Assembly: GCA_021780095.1 (NCBI GenBank)
Contig: JAJXZK010000328.1
Location: 1 to 6,803 of the forward strand
DNA: 6,803 bases
Direction of reading: 5' to 3'
Source: Acidobacteriota bacterium
Lineage (GTDB): Bacteria; Acidobacteriota; Terriglobia; Terriglobales; Acidobacteriaceae
In this document: one piece after another, positions 1-6,359 of the stretch
Layout of the letters: every line of letters begins with the position of its first letter
Position numbering within the stretch: position 1 is the first letter of the stretch
The notes under the pieces: model-generated
The model's input: the letters and a program-made list of their open reading frames with translations, nothing else
The model's database searches: none
Told to the model about the DNA's origin: nothing
Position numbers and translations under genes: made by a program

Positions 1-179
1 CCATGCAATACGCCCGCGATCTGGATACACCGTCCGCCAATCGCTTCGTCGGGATGTACGTCAATGAGCGCACGCTGGACTACGGCGAGGACGGAAAGAC
101 TGCCATCCGCCGGCTCCTGGAAATGGGCCATGAACGCGGCGTGATTCCCCAGGCCGTTCACGTCGATTTCGCCGAGTAA
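1..179 (+). CDS. mqnD: C-terminal fragment of a menaquinone (futalosine pathway) enzyme, probably 1,4-dihydroxy-6-naphthoate synthase MqnD
   Basis: This is an open reading frame running in from the left edge, with codons starting at base 3 and a TAA stop at 177-179, so about 58 C-terminal residues are visible. The ATG at base 3 is probably internal, because the fragment is far shorter than the roughly 270-290 residues usual for the family. The readable segment includes FVGMYVNERTLDYGEDG (residues 16-32), followed by an amphipathic helix and a GVIP motif. As I recall it, this matches the C-terminal pattern of MqnD proteins: a YVNE-T-D-GEDG block, then a helix ending in G-(L/V)-(I/V)-P. MqnD converts cyclic dehypoxanthine futalosine to 1,4-dihydroxy-6-naphthoate in the cytoplasm on the way to menaquinone. 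The related MqnA (chorismate dehydratase) shares the periplasmic-binding-protein fold and a similar C-terminus, so it remains a possible alternative. The gene converges on the phosphoesterase gene to its right. Confidence 0.62.
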   Translation, partial: MQYARDLDTPSANRFVGMYVNERTLDYGEDGKTAIRRLLEMGHERGVIPQAVHVDFAE

Positions 180-193
180 TTCAGCCGCGGGCG

Positions 194-3076
194 TCAGTCA
201 CCATCCGCGTCAGGATGATGAGAATGCGGAGTGAGCAGCTGCTGCGGAATCGGTTGGCTTCCCATTTCGTCGCGCCATAGGATGATGTTCAGCTTTGCCG
301 TATCGGCCATGTCAGCGTGGCTGAAATTCATCTTCGCCGACTGTTTGGCTCCGTAGCTTTTGGCTGTATTCGCTTCATAAATCCGCCCGTTATCGCGATT
401 GACATAATCCGCAATGAAGGCTGGCTGTGTGCCGTCGCCGGAAAACTCCGGCGCCATCAGCGGCGCAAATGCGTCGTTGTTATTCATCGGCGGTAGGCCC
501 AACAAAGTTTCCAGCGTTCGAACCGCGCTGACCGTCGTGTAGAAATGATGATCGACGACCCGCGTACCGTCAGCGGACGGGCGTGGCGCATATTTGCTGA
601 CCACCAGCATAAGGCTGCGATGCGCGTCCACGTGATCGGCTCCGTCTTGCGCATCATCCTCAAGAATAAAAAATGCCGTGTCATTCCAAAACGGACTGTG
701 CGAAACAGCATCCACAGCTCTTCCAACTGCTAAATCGTTGTCAGCGACCGATGCTTCCGGACGCGGCATGCCCGGAGTCGTGCCCGCAGTGTGATCGTCG
801 GGCAGGCGCAGCATCACAAAGGCAGGCATGGTGTCCTTCCCATGTTTGCGATCTACCATCCAAAGATTGAAATGCGTAAGAAACTCGGAGACTCGGAACT
901 GATCCGGCACGCTGAGTTCAAAGTCCTGAAATTCCGGATCGAAATGACCGACCAACTCCGGCTTTGTGGGAATGTCCCGCGCAATCAGCGGAATCTTCCA
1001 GGGGTACTGGCTGATGCCTCCTCCATAATTCGCGGGTATCGGTTCTCCTTTGCGAATCGAGTTGGGCGAACACGCTTGCGAGTTGGGCTCTGGAGTTCCC
1101 TGGAGGGGATTCGCAGCTTTTTTCGCCTTCCCCGCCTCGCTGCAAAACTTGGTGGCAACGAATTCGCCAAAGTGGTAATAGGTTTTGTCGTGCTTCGCCA
1201 GATTGGTCCACAGGTATCCGCTGGCCGGCTCATCGACATCGGAAATTTTTTCCTGCAGCGGATATCCGTTGGCTACGATGCCCTCATAGTCGTAGGTCCG
1301 TTCCTCACCGCGATAGCTTTGCTGCCAGGTTTTCTCGGTGTAGTCGCTGGTAATAGCGGCCGTCGACCAAACGTGACCGTCCCCCGAAACTTCGCCAGAA
1401 TCATAGAAATTATCAAGGATACCGAATTGCTCGGCCAGCTTGTGTTCGTTGGGCGTGATCGACCAACCGTACATGGTGAGGCTAGGATCGCGATCTCCCG
1501 CATTTAAATCGCCGAAAACCTGATCATAAGAACGGTTTTCTTTGATGATGTAAATCACGTGACGGATCGGATTGCCACCGGCGCGAAAAAGAATTTGTTG
1601 CTGCGCCGACTGCATGCGGTTGCTTTCCATCACCCGGCTGCTGAGCTGCTCCAACTGCTCATCGACGCTGGCGCGATCCATCGCCGCCAGAGAACCATAC
1701 AGTAGCGACGCAATGTAGGCGTGCGGAGGCGAAGGCAATTTCTTGTGAGCGAGGCTTGGAGGCACAAATTTTGGCGCGAAATTGTTTGGCCCTGTTCCCT
1801 GCCCTTTCCCGGTCGCCACATACAGTTCATCCAGCGTTGTAGCCAAGGCTGTTGGATACCACTCGGTGGGAATGAATCCGTACGGATGGATGGGTTCTTT
1901 CGAATGCCGCTTCAGTGCATGAGGATTGAAAACAGCGACAGCATTCAGGCTGGCATCCGCAGCGTACAGTCGATTGCCGTCGGGCGAGAGAGCCAGAGCA
2001 TCTGGAAACGCGCCAAAATATGTTTGTCCGGGCAATCGCGTGTCGAAAAATCCCAGCGTGTGTATGCTGCCATGTTTGCGAACGTGCCGCCCAATCGCCA
2101 CCGCAGCCACAGAATCCCGATTCGCTAACGCCACATAGAGGATTCGCTTTTTCTCATTCAAGACCAAAGCCGCCGGATGCGAACTGGGATCGGTCGGATC
2201 ACGGGGCGGCAACAGCGGCAACATCTGTACCACCTTGCCGCGTCCGAGATCCAATTCGGCAACTTCAGATGCGTTCCAAAGCGCGACGAATCCACGCTTG
2301 CCATCCCGCGTCGCGACCGCCGCAATCGGATATGAAGCAGGAATGGTATGGCTGGTAGAGAGATCGAAGCGATACAGAATCCTGCCACTCGTCGCCTCCA
2401 TCAGCAACGCATCGTCGGAGAGGTTGTCCGCAATCAAAAGCCGGTCGCCATCCGGGCCACGAACCACCGTCAATCCTGACGGATACGGATTCGCCTCGCC
2501 TGCGGGCAGCGGATGCGTGCCCATTCTATTCTGCTTTTTGCCATCGGCGAGTTTTTGCAATGGGATAGGCAGGATTTTCTCTTCCGTCACTCGGCCATCT
2601 ATGCATCGATAGACCAAAATGCCGTTCCCGACCGCCCTTTTGCCATTCGGCAATGGATGCGTCAGAGAGGCGATGCTGACGTAGAGATGCTGGCCGTCGC
2701 TACCAAAAGCGATGCCCGAATATAGCGTTTGCAGCGCGCTCTCGCGCGTATGAGGATTGGGAAAATCCAGCAGTTGGTGCGATTTTGTATCCAGAATCGC
2801 AATGGACTGCTCGCCTTTTGATTCAGCGGTTCCGTAGCCGGCGTTCACGACGGCAACATAGCGGCCGTCAGGAGAAATCGCCATCGCCATGGGCAGACTA
2901 TTCGTCTTTTGTGGAGCGCCAGGCACAGGCTCGATCAACATTTTGCTGCTCGGTAGCGGAATTGTTCTCGCCGCGGGAGCGACGCTCTGCGCTCGCATCG
3001 ACCCCGAAGCTGAGATCATTGCCAACAATGTTGGGAGCAAAGGACGGCGGATCCACAGGGAAAATATCACGGCCAT
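194..3076 (-). CDS. Exported bifunctional YncE-like beta-propeller / phosphoesterase (alkaline phosphatase superfamily) protein
   Basis: This 960-residue protein starts at the ATG complementary to 3074-3076. Residues 1-29 look like a Sec signal peptide: basic residues (RR, 10-11), a hydrophobic stretch (PLLPTLLAMI) and a probable cleavage site after MRA. Residues about 60-430 form a YncE/WD40-like propeller with repeated blades, for example MAISPDGRYVAVVNAG (65-80), GIAFGSDGQHLYVS (121-134), LNEKKRILYVALANRDSVA (306-324) and ALSPDGNRLYAADASLNAVA (362-381). From about residue 504 a phosphoesterase domain (PF04185 type) begins. It shows KENRSYDQVFGD (512-523), SGEVSGDGHVWS (560-571), LPDDHT (758-763) and ILEDDAQDGADHVDAHR (804-820). 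By analogy with AcpA/phospholipase C enzymes, E513, N514, D807 and D808 are likely metal ligands and S564 is a candidate nucleophile. Cys645 and Cys669 could form a disulfide in the periplasm. The protein is predicted to be periplasmic or secreted and to hydrolyse an unknown phosphoester. The Shine-Dalgarno is weak, and start choices at Met20 or Met27 would destroy the signal peptide. It is transcribed divergently from the desaturase. Confidence 0.88.
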   Translation of the reverse strand: MAVIFSLWIRRPLLPTLLAMISASGSMRAQSVAPAARTIPLPSSKMLIEPVPGAPQKTNSLPMAMAISPDGRYVAVVNAGYGTAESKGEQSIAILDTKSHQLLDFPNPHTRESALQTLYSGIAFGSDGQHLYVSIASLTHPLPNGKRAVGNGILVYRCIDGRVTEEKILPIPLQKLADGKKQNRMGTHPLPAGEANPYPSGLTVVRGPDGDRLLIADNLSDDALLMEATSGRILYRFDLSTSHTIPASYPIAAVATRDGKRGFVALWNASEVAELDLGRGKVVQMLPLLPPRDPTDPSSHPAALVLNEKKRILYVALANRDSVAAVAIGRHVRKHGSIHTLGFFDTRLPGQTYFGAFPDALALSPDGNRLYAADASLNAVAVFNPHALKRHSKEPIHPYGFIPTEWYPTALATTLDELYVATGKGQGTGPNNFAPKFVPPSLAHKKLPSPPHAYIASLLYGSLAAMDRASVDEQLEQLSSRVMESNRMQSAQQQILFRAGGNPIRHVIYIIKENRSYDQVFGDLNAGDRDPSLTMYGWSITPNEHKLAEQFGILDNFYDSGEVSGDGHVWSTAAITSDYTEKTWQQSYRGEERTYDYEGIVANGYPLQEKISDVDEPASGYLWTNLAKHDKTYYHFGEFVATKFCSEAGKAKKAANPLQGTPEPNSQACSPNSIRKGEPIPANYGGGISQYPWKIPLIARDIPTKPELVGHFDPEFQDFELSVPDQFRVSEFLTHFNLWMVDRKHGKDTMPAFVMLRLPDDHTAGTTPGMPRPEASVADNDLAVGRAVDAVSHSPFWNDTAFFILEDDAQDGADHVDAHRSLMLVVSKYAPRPSADGTRVVDHHFYTTVSAVRTLETLLGLPPMNNNDAFAPLMAPEFSGDGTQPAFIADYVNRDNGRIYEANTAKSYGAKQSAKMNFSHADMADTAKLNIILWRDEMGSQPIPQQLLTPHSHHPDADGD

Positions 3077-3293
3077 TCCAACGTATCAAATCATGTTGCA
3101 GATGTCTTGAAATCGACGACAATACAGCACATTGTTATCGCGACAGACAAGTGCCAAATGCGGTTCCGCGCGGCATTCCGTAAGCCAGGAGCAAGTCCTT
3201 CAACGGCAATTACAAAAGTCTTACACTGAGCCTTCTTCCCCACTGCTAGCCTTGAAATAGCAAGTGATTTCATTCTTCTTCTTGAGGTATTGC
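3077..3293. promoter_or_regulatory. Divergent intergenic region carrying the promoters of the phosphoesterase and desaturase genes
   Basis: These 217 bases lie between two divergent genes, so both promoters should be here. On the + strand, the best sigma70-like pair I can see is TTCAAC (3199-3204) and TACACT (3222-3227) with 17-bp spacing. It is a weak match, with 3 of 6 and 4 of 6 consensus positions. On the - strand there is a TATTGT (complement of 3119-3124) without a good partner. The short stem GCGG/CCGC near 3160-3170 is too small to call. No open reading frame with coding character and no riboswitch-like structure is evident. Confidence 0.4.
3284..3287 (+). promoter_or_regulatory. Probable ribosome-binding site favouring the GTG start at 3294
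   Basis: GAGG at 3284-3287, within TTGAGG, sits 6 nt before an in-frame GTG at 3294. The other possible starts are GTG 3264, which has no purine-rich site, and ATG 3324, preceded only by a weak GAAG at 3312-3315. The spacing makes GTG 3294 the best supported start, although an ATG start at 3324 cannot be excluded. Confidence 0.42.
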
Positions 3294-4310
3294 GTGGCTC
3301 CCATAACCAATGAAGCCGTCGAGATGAACACCATCGAGACTTCCCCCCTTCACACCGCGACGATCGAAACCGTTGACGCTTCCTTCGTGGGAACTCCGGT
3401 CGCCGTTCCTGTGTACAACGCCCCCTTACCCGCACGCACCAAACCAACCCTGCCGGTGCTGGGCCGCGCAACCCAGGACCAGGGCGTGACCTGGACGACC
3501 GCAATTTTTCTGGCCATTTTTCACGTCGGAGCGATTGCCGCTTTCTTCTACTTTAGCTGGAGCGCCCTGGCCGTTTTTGTCGTGACCTATATGTTGGCGA
3601 TCAACGTGGGCATCGGGATGTGCTATCACCGCCTGCTGACGCATCGCGGCTACAAAGTACCCAAGTGGGTGGAGTATGGGATGGCAATCTTCGCCACGAC
3701 CGCTCTGGAAGGCGGACCGATGTTCTGGGTAGCCACCCACCGCGTCCATCACCAGTACAGCGACCATGTCGGCGATCCACATACGCCCACGGAAGGCGGC
3801 TGGTGGGCCCATGCCGGATGGATTTTGAAGGGCAAGGCGCTGCACACCGAGACCGCGATGCTCGCCCGTTACGCGCCGGACCTTGCGAAGAATCGCTTCT
3901 ATGTCCTACTGAGCAAATATCACTGGATCCCGTTGACTATCGAAGGCCTCATCCTGCTGGCGATCGGCGGATGGCCTTGGGTTCTGTGGGGAGTATTCCT
4001 TCGCGTCACCATCGGGCTGCATGCAACCTGGTTAGTGAATTCTGCAACTCACCTGTGGGGCTCGCGCCGCTTCCAAACCCGCGACGATTCGCGCAACAGC
4101 TGGTGGGTTGCGCTGCTGACCGGTGGCGAAGGATGGCACAACAATCATCATGCCCATCCGGTGTCGGCTCGTCACGGATTGACATGGTATGAGTTCGATC
4201 CCAATTACTATGGCATCTGGATTCTGAAAAAGCTTGGCCTTGCGCGCCAGATCAAGGTGGCGCAATTCGATCCAAACGACCCGCGTCCTGCAGGCGTACA
4301 GGGTTCCTAA
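3294..4310 (+). CDS. Membrane acyl-CoA / fatty-acid desaturase (delta-9 type, di-iron)
   Basis: From the GTG start this is 338 residues; from ATG 3324 it would be 328. It has the three histidine boxes of the integral-membrane fatty acid desaturase family: HRLLTH (112-117), HRVHH (149-153) and HNNHH (282-286, within GEGWHNNHHAHP). A further NSATH (249-253) supplies the extra histidine typical of stearoyl-CoA desaturases. These residues bind the di-iron centre that inserts a cis double bond into a saturated acyl chain using O2 and electrons from a redox partner. No cytochrome b5 or ferredoxin domain is fused, so the donor must be encoded elsewhere. Hydrophobic spans are seen at about 67-87, 91-111, 125-145 and 211-238, which fits a four-TM inner membrane enzyme with its active site facing the cytoplasm. 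The first 55 or so residues are Pro/Thr/Val-rich, poorly conserved looking and probably disordered. The delta-9 position is a family-based inference. A hairpin with a T-tract follows 26 nt after the stop, and a sensor kinase gene follows that. Confidence 0.9.
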   Translation: MAPITNEAVEMNTIETSPLHTATIETVDASFVGTPVAVPVYNAPLPARTKPTLPVLGRATQDQGVTWTTAIFLAIFHVGAIAAFFYFSWSALAVFVVTYMLAINVGIGMCYHRLLTHRGYKVPKWVEYGMAIFATTALEGGPMFWVATHRVHHQYSDHVGDPHTPTEGGWWAHAGWILKGKALHTETAMLARYAPDLAKNRFYVLLSKYHWIPLTIEGLILLAIGGWPWVLWGVFLRVTIGLHATWLVNSATHLWGSRRFQTRDDSRNSWWVALLTGGEGWHNNHHAHPVSARHGLTWYEFDPNYYGIWILKKLGLARQIKVAQFDPNDPRPAGVQGS

Positions 4311-4336
4311 CGTTCGTCGTCCCTCTCCTGCCCTGA

Positions 4337-4401
4337 AGCCTGACGGCTGGAGCGATTTCTGAAAGGAAATCCGCTCTATACTGCCGTCAGGCTTTTTGTT
4401 T
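4337..4401 (+). terminator. Long bulged hairpin plus T-tract after the desaturase gene
   Basis: The outer arms AGCCTGACGGC (4337-4347) and GCCGTCAGGCT (4383-4393) are perfect 11-bp complements. Inside them, GAGCGATTTC (4350-4359) pairs with 4366-4376 except for one bulged C at 4371, closing on a 6-nt loop TGAAAG. The right arm runs straight into TTTTT (4393-4397), then GTTT. This is the architecture of an intrinsic terminator for the desaturase transcript. It ends only about 22 nt before the histidine kinase ATG, so it also lies in that gene's leader and might act as an attenuator or operator. Confidence 0.72.
4377..4382 (+). promoter_or_regulatory. Possible -10 element for the histidine kinase operon
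   Basis: TATACT (4377-4382) matches the sigma70 -10 consensus at 5 of 6 positions and lies in the unpaired segment between the inner and outer stems of the hairpin. It would start transcription near 4388-4390, giving a leader of about 35 nt before the ATG at 4424. No convincing -35 is seen: GATTTC lies at the 17-bp position (4354-4359). The call rests on one hexamer and on the need for some promoter after the terminator. Confidence 0.22.
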
Positions 4402-4423
4402 GCCCAAACGCACTTCGCCATAT

Positions 4424-5335
4424 ATGCAGAAGATCACCCGCCGCCGTGGAACCATTGCTTTCTTCATCACGCTGGGCGCATGCCTGGTGGCGCTGGCGAT
4501 TGCCTTGAATGTACGCTGGGTCATCCTCAACTGGCATGAAATTGTTCCGCTGGTTCTGGGCGTACTTTTCTTTGGAATTTTAATTGCGGGCGTCGTGCTC
4601 AATACAATTTTTCTGGTGCGCGAAATCCGACGCAATGAACGGCATGACAGTTTTTTGAACGCTGTCACCCATGAGCTGAAAACTCCGATCGCTTCCATCC
4701 GGCTTTATCTTGAAACGCTGCAGCGCCGCGACCTGAGTGATGACAAGCGCCAGGAGTTTTATCGCATCATGCTCGATGACAGCGAACGCCTGCTGGCGAC
4801 CGTGGAGCAGGTGCTGAAAGCCGGCGAGGTCGGTCAGCGCGGACCGGATGACATCAGCATCCGAGTGGATATTCGAGAGATGGTAGAGGACTCCTGCCAG
4901 GTGGTGAGCCTCCGAAATCATTTGCCTCCCGAGGCAATTGAGTTTTTGGACGAAACCGGCGGCATCTCTACAGTGGTTGTCGGCAACCCGGAAGATTTGC
5001 GCGCGGCGATTATGAATGTGCTCGATAACGCCGTGAAGTATTCTCCCAAAAATCCAAAAATTCGCGTTCAGCTAACCGTTGAACACGATGCTTGGGTGGT
5101 GCTTCGAGTGACTGACAATGGGATTGGTATTTCGGATGTTCACCTGAAGAGAATTTTCAAAAGATTCTACCGTGTGCCCAGCTTGACCGTGTTGCGCACC
5201 AGTGGCACTGGCCTGGGGCTGTTCCTAGTGAGAACCATTGCACGGCAACATGGTGGCGACGCCAGCGCCACCAGCGATGGCGAGGGGCGCGGAGCGACCA
5301 TCACGGTTCAGTTGCCGCGGCTACTGCATTCATAA
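4424..5335 (+). CDS. Two-TM sensor histidine kinase without a periplasmic sensor domain
   Basis: This 303-residue protein begins MQKITRRRG, counted from the ATG at 4424. A TTG at 4400 would add eight residues but lies within the hairpin's T-tract region. Two hydrophobic helices (about 11-30 and 41-65) are separated by only about ten residues, so there is no extracytoplasmic domain and no recognisable HAMP linker. The HisKA dimerisation and phosphoacceptor helix contains FLNAVTHELKTP (77-88). H83 is the expected phosphorylated histidine, and the E84-x-x-T87 pattern is typical of kinases that also dephosphorylate their regulator. The ATPase domain has an N box (MNVLDNAVKYSP, 197-208; N202), a G1 box (DNGIGI, 231-236), an F box (FKRFYRV, 245-251) and a G2 box (GTGLGL, 261-266), so it looks fully active. 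It is followed after 14 bp by its likely partner regulator. The signal is unknown. The membrane-only input region and the desaturase next door suggest a membrane-state signal, which is inference. Confidence 0.9.
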   Translation: MQKITRRRGTIAFFITLGACLVALAIALNVRWVILNWHEIVPLVLGVLFFGILIAGVVLNTIFLVREIRRNERHDSFLNAVTHELKTPIASIRLYLETLQRRDLSDDKRQEFYRIMLDDSERLLATVEQVLKAGEVGQRGPDDISIRVDIREMVEDSCQVVSLRNHLPPEAIEFLDETGGISTVVVGNPEDLRAAIMNVLDNAVKYSPKNPKIRVQLTVEHDAWVVLRVTDNGIGISDVHLKRIFKRFYRVPSLTVLRTSGTGLGLFLVRTIARQHGGDASATSDGEGRGATITVQLPRLLHS

Positions 5336-5340
5336 TCGCA

Positions 5341-5347
5341 AGGAGAG
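5341..5347 (+). promoter_or_regulatory. Ribosome-binding site of the response regulator, deciding a GTG start
   Basis: AGGAGAG (5341-5347) is a strong Shine-Dalgarno, with its AGGAG core 4 nt before GTG 5350. An ATG at 5348 overlaps this GTG but is followed at once by TGA, so it cannot be the gene's start. The GTG is therefore the only sensible initiation codon. Confidence 0.7.
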
Positions 5348-5349
5348 AT

Positions 5350-6141
5350 GTGAGCAAGGATGGAGTAAACTCGCGCGGTACACCCGACCGCAAATCGAGC
5401 GAGCAGAACGGCAGCCGAATCCTGATTGTTGAGGATGAAGCGCATCTTGCCCAGGGATTGCTATTCAATCTTCAGGCTGAGGGGCACGAAGCTGTGGTCG
5501 TCGCGGACGGTGAGGCTGCAGTCGAACTTCTCTTGAAGCAGTCTGTACCCTTCGATGCGGTTGTGCTGGATGTGATGCTTCCCGGCATGGATGGATTTGC
5601 GGTCGCCCGCGCTCTACGCGCCGCGCAAAACTATACTCCTGTGCTGATGCTGACCGCCCGCGGCAGACCGGAAGATGTGTTGGAAGGTTTCGCTGCGGGA
5701 GCGGACGACTACTTGCCCAAGCCCTTTGAGCTGTCGATTCTGTTGGCTCGCCTGAATGGGTTATTGCGCCGCTCCCGCTGGCTTCGTCCTCGCGAGGTTG
5801 AACAGGAACTTCCAGCGTTGGATGAATACACGTTTGCGGGCAAGACGATCGATTTTGGCTTGCTGGAGTTGCGTGCTGCTGACAAGCAAGTTCGGCTGAC
5901 GATGATGGAGGTTGAACTGCTTCGTTATCTTGTCCAAAACCCCGGCCGCGCCATCTCTCGCAGCGAGATTCTCGATCAGGTTTGGCATCTGCATCAGGAT
6001 ACGGATACGCGCGCGATCGACAACTTCATCGTCCGACTGCGACGCTACCTCGAAGACGACGCTGTTCATCCGCTCCACTTGCAAACTGTGCGTGGCATCG
6101 GTTATCGCTTTGTGCCCGACCCCAAGGAGGATGCGGAATAA
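5350..6141 (+). CDS. OmpR/PhoB-family response regulator (transcription factor)
   Basis: The protein has 263 residues. After a polar tail of about 20 residues, the receiver domain begins at ILIVEDE (24-30), with acidic pocket residues E28 and D29. The phosphoacceptor is D74 in VVLDVMLPGMDG (71-82). The switch residue is T102 in LMLTARG and the conserved lysine is K124 in YLPKPFE. A linker of about 35 residues leads to a C-terminal winged-helix DNA-binding domain (about 160-255). This includes LTMMEVELLRYLVQNPGRAISR (183-204, transactivation-loop region), the recognition helix region TRAIDNFIVRLRRYLE (220-235) and the terminal hairpin VRGIGYRF (247-254). All key residues are present, so it should be phosphorylated by the kinase encoded just upstream and bind direct-repeat DNA sites as a dimer. 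The 14-bp spacing to the kinase and the strong ribosome-binding site support co-transcription. Its targets are not shown by the sequence; autoregulation or control of the adjacent desaturase are possibilities. Confidence 0.93.
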   Translation: MSKDGVNSRGTPDRKSSEQNGSRILIVEDEAHLAQGLLFNLQAEGHEAVVVADGEAAVELLLKQSVPFDAVVLDVMLPGMDGFAVARALRAAQNYTPVLMLTARGRPEDVLEGFAAGADDYLPKPFELSILLARLNGLLRRSRWLRPREVEQELPALDEYTFAGKTIDFGLLELRAADKQVRLTMMEVELLRYLVQNPGRAISRSEILDQVWHLHQDTDTRAIDNFIVRLRRYLEDDAVHPLHLQTVRGIGYRFVPDPKEDAE

Positions 6142-6359
6142 CCTAGACGGGGGTGTTCGAGGTGCACGCGTGCATTTGCCGTTCCGATCGATGACTGGAA
6201 CAGTTAATGATCACGGCAAGCCCATTCCGCTTGAGTCGCCCCTCCGATTTTTTAGACACTGGCGAGGCATGAATCGTGGATCCGTTACCACGTTGCCGCG
6301 TATGCGCTCCCGGCTGGGATCAGGGTCAGTTCGACAGCCTATCGGTATTCCAGAATTTC
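6142..6359. other. Convergent intergenic gap with no convincing gene
   Basis: These 218 bases separate the stops of the response regulator (+) and the PPK2 gene (-). I see no clear intrinsic terminator: a T6 run (6248-6253) is preceded by the small stem CAAGC/GCTTG about 10 nt too far away. A perfect 12-bp palindrome, TGCACGCGTGCA, lies at 6163-6174, and a 5-bp stem CGTGG/CCACG at 6275-6292. A reading frame open on the + strand continues through the gap into the antisense of the PPK2 gene, but its translation resembles nothing I recognise. Confidence 0.4.

Noticed and set aside
791..1507. A 238-codon open frame on the + strand inside the phosphoesterase gene
   Set aside because: It is the antisense shadow of a well supported gene with intact family motifs. 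The translation shows no recognisable domain and there is no ribosome-binding site.
3077..3293. Riboswitch or small RNA in the divergent intergenic region
   Set aside because: Only 4-5-bp stems could be found, with no known motif and no terminator-like structure.
3426..3845. A 139-codon - strand frame opposite the desaturase
   Set aside because: It is antisense to a confident gene, has no family resemblance and no start signals.
3620..4192. A 190-codon frame on the + strand inside the desaturase
   Set aside because: It is an out-of-frame shadow of the desaturase, whose histidine boxes are all in the other frame. Its Arg- and Ser-rich composition is typical of shadow translation.
6228..6253. 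Stem CAAGC/GCTTG followed by a T6 run as a terminator for the regulator operon
   Set aside because: The stem is only 5 bp and is separated from the T run by about 10 nt, which does not fit an intrinsic terminator.
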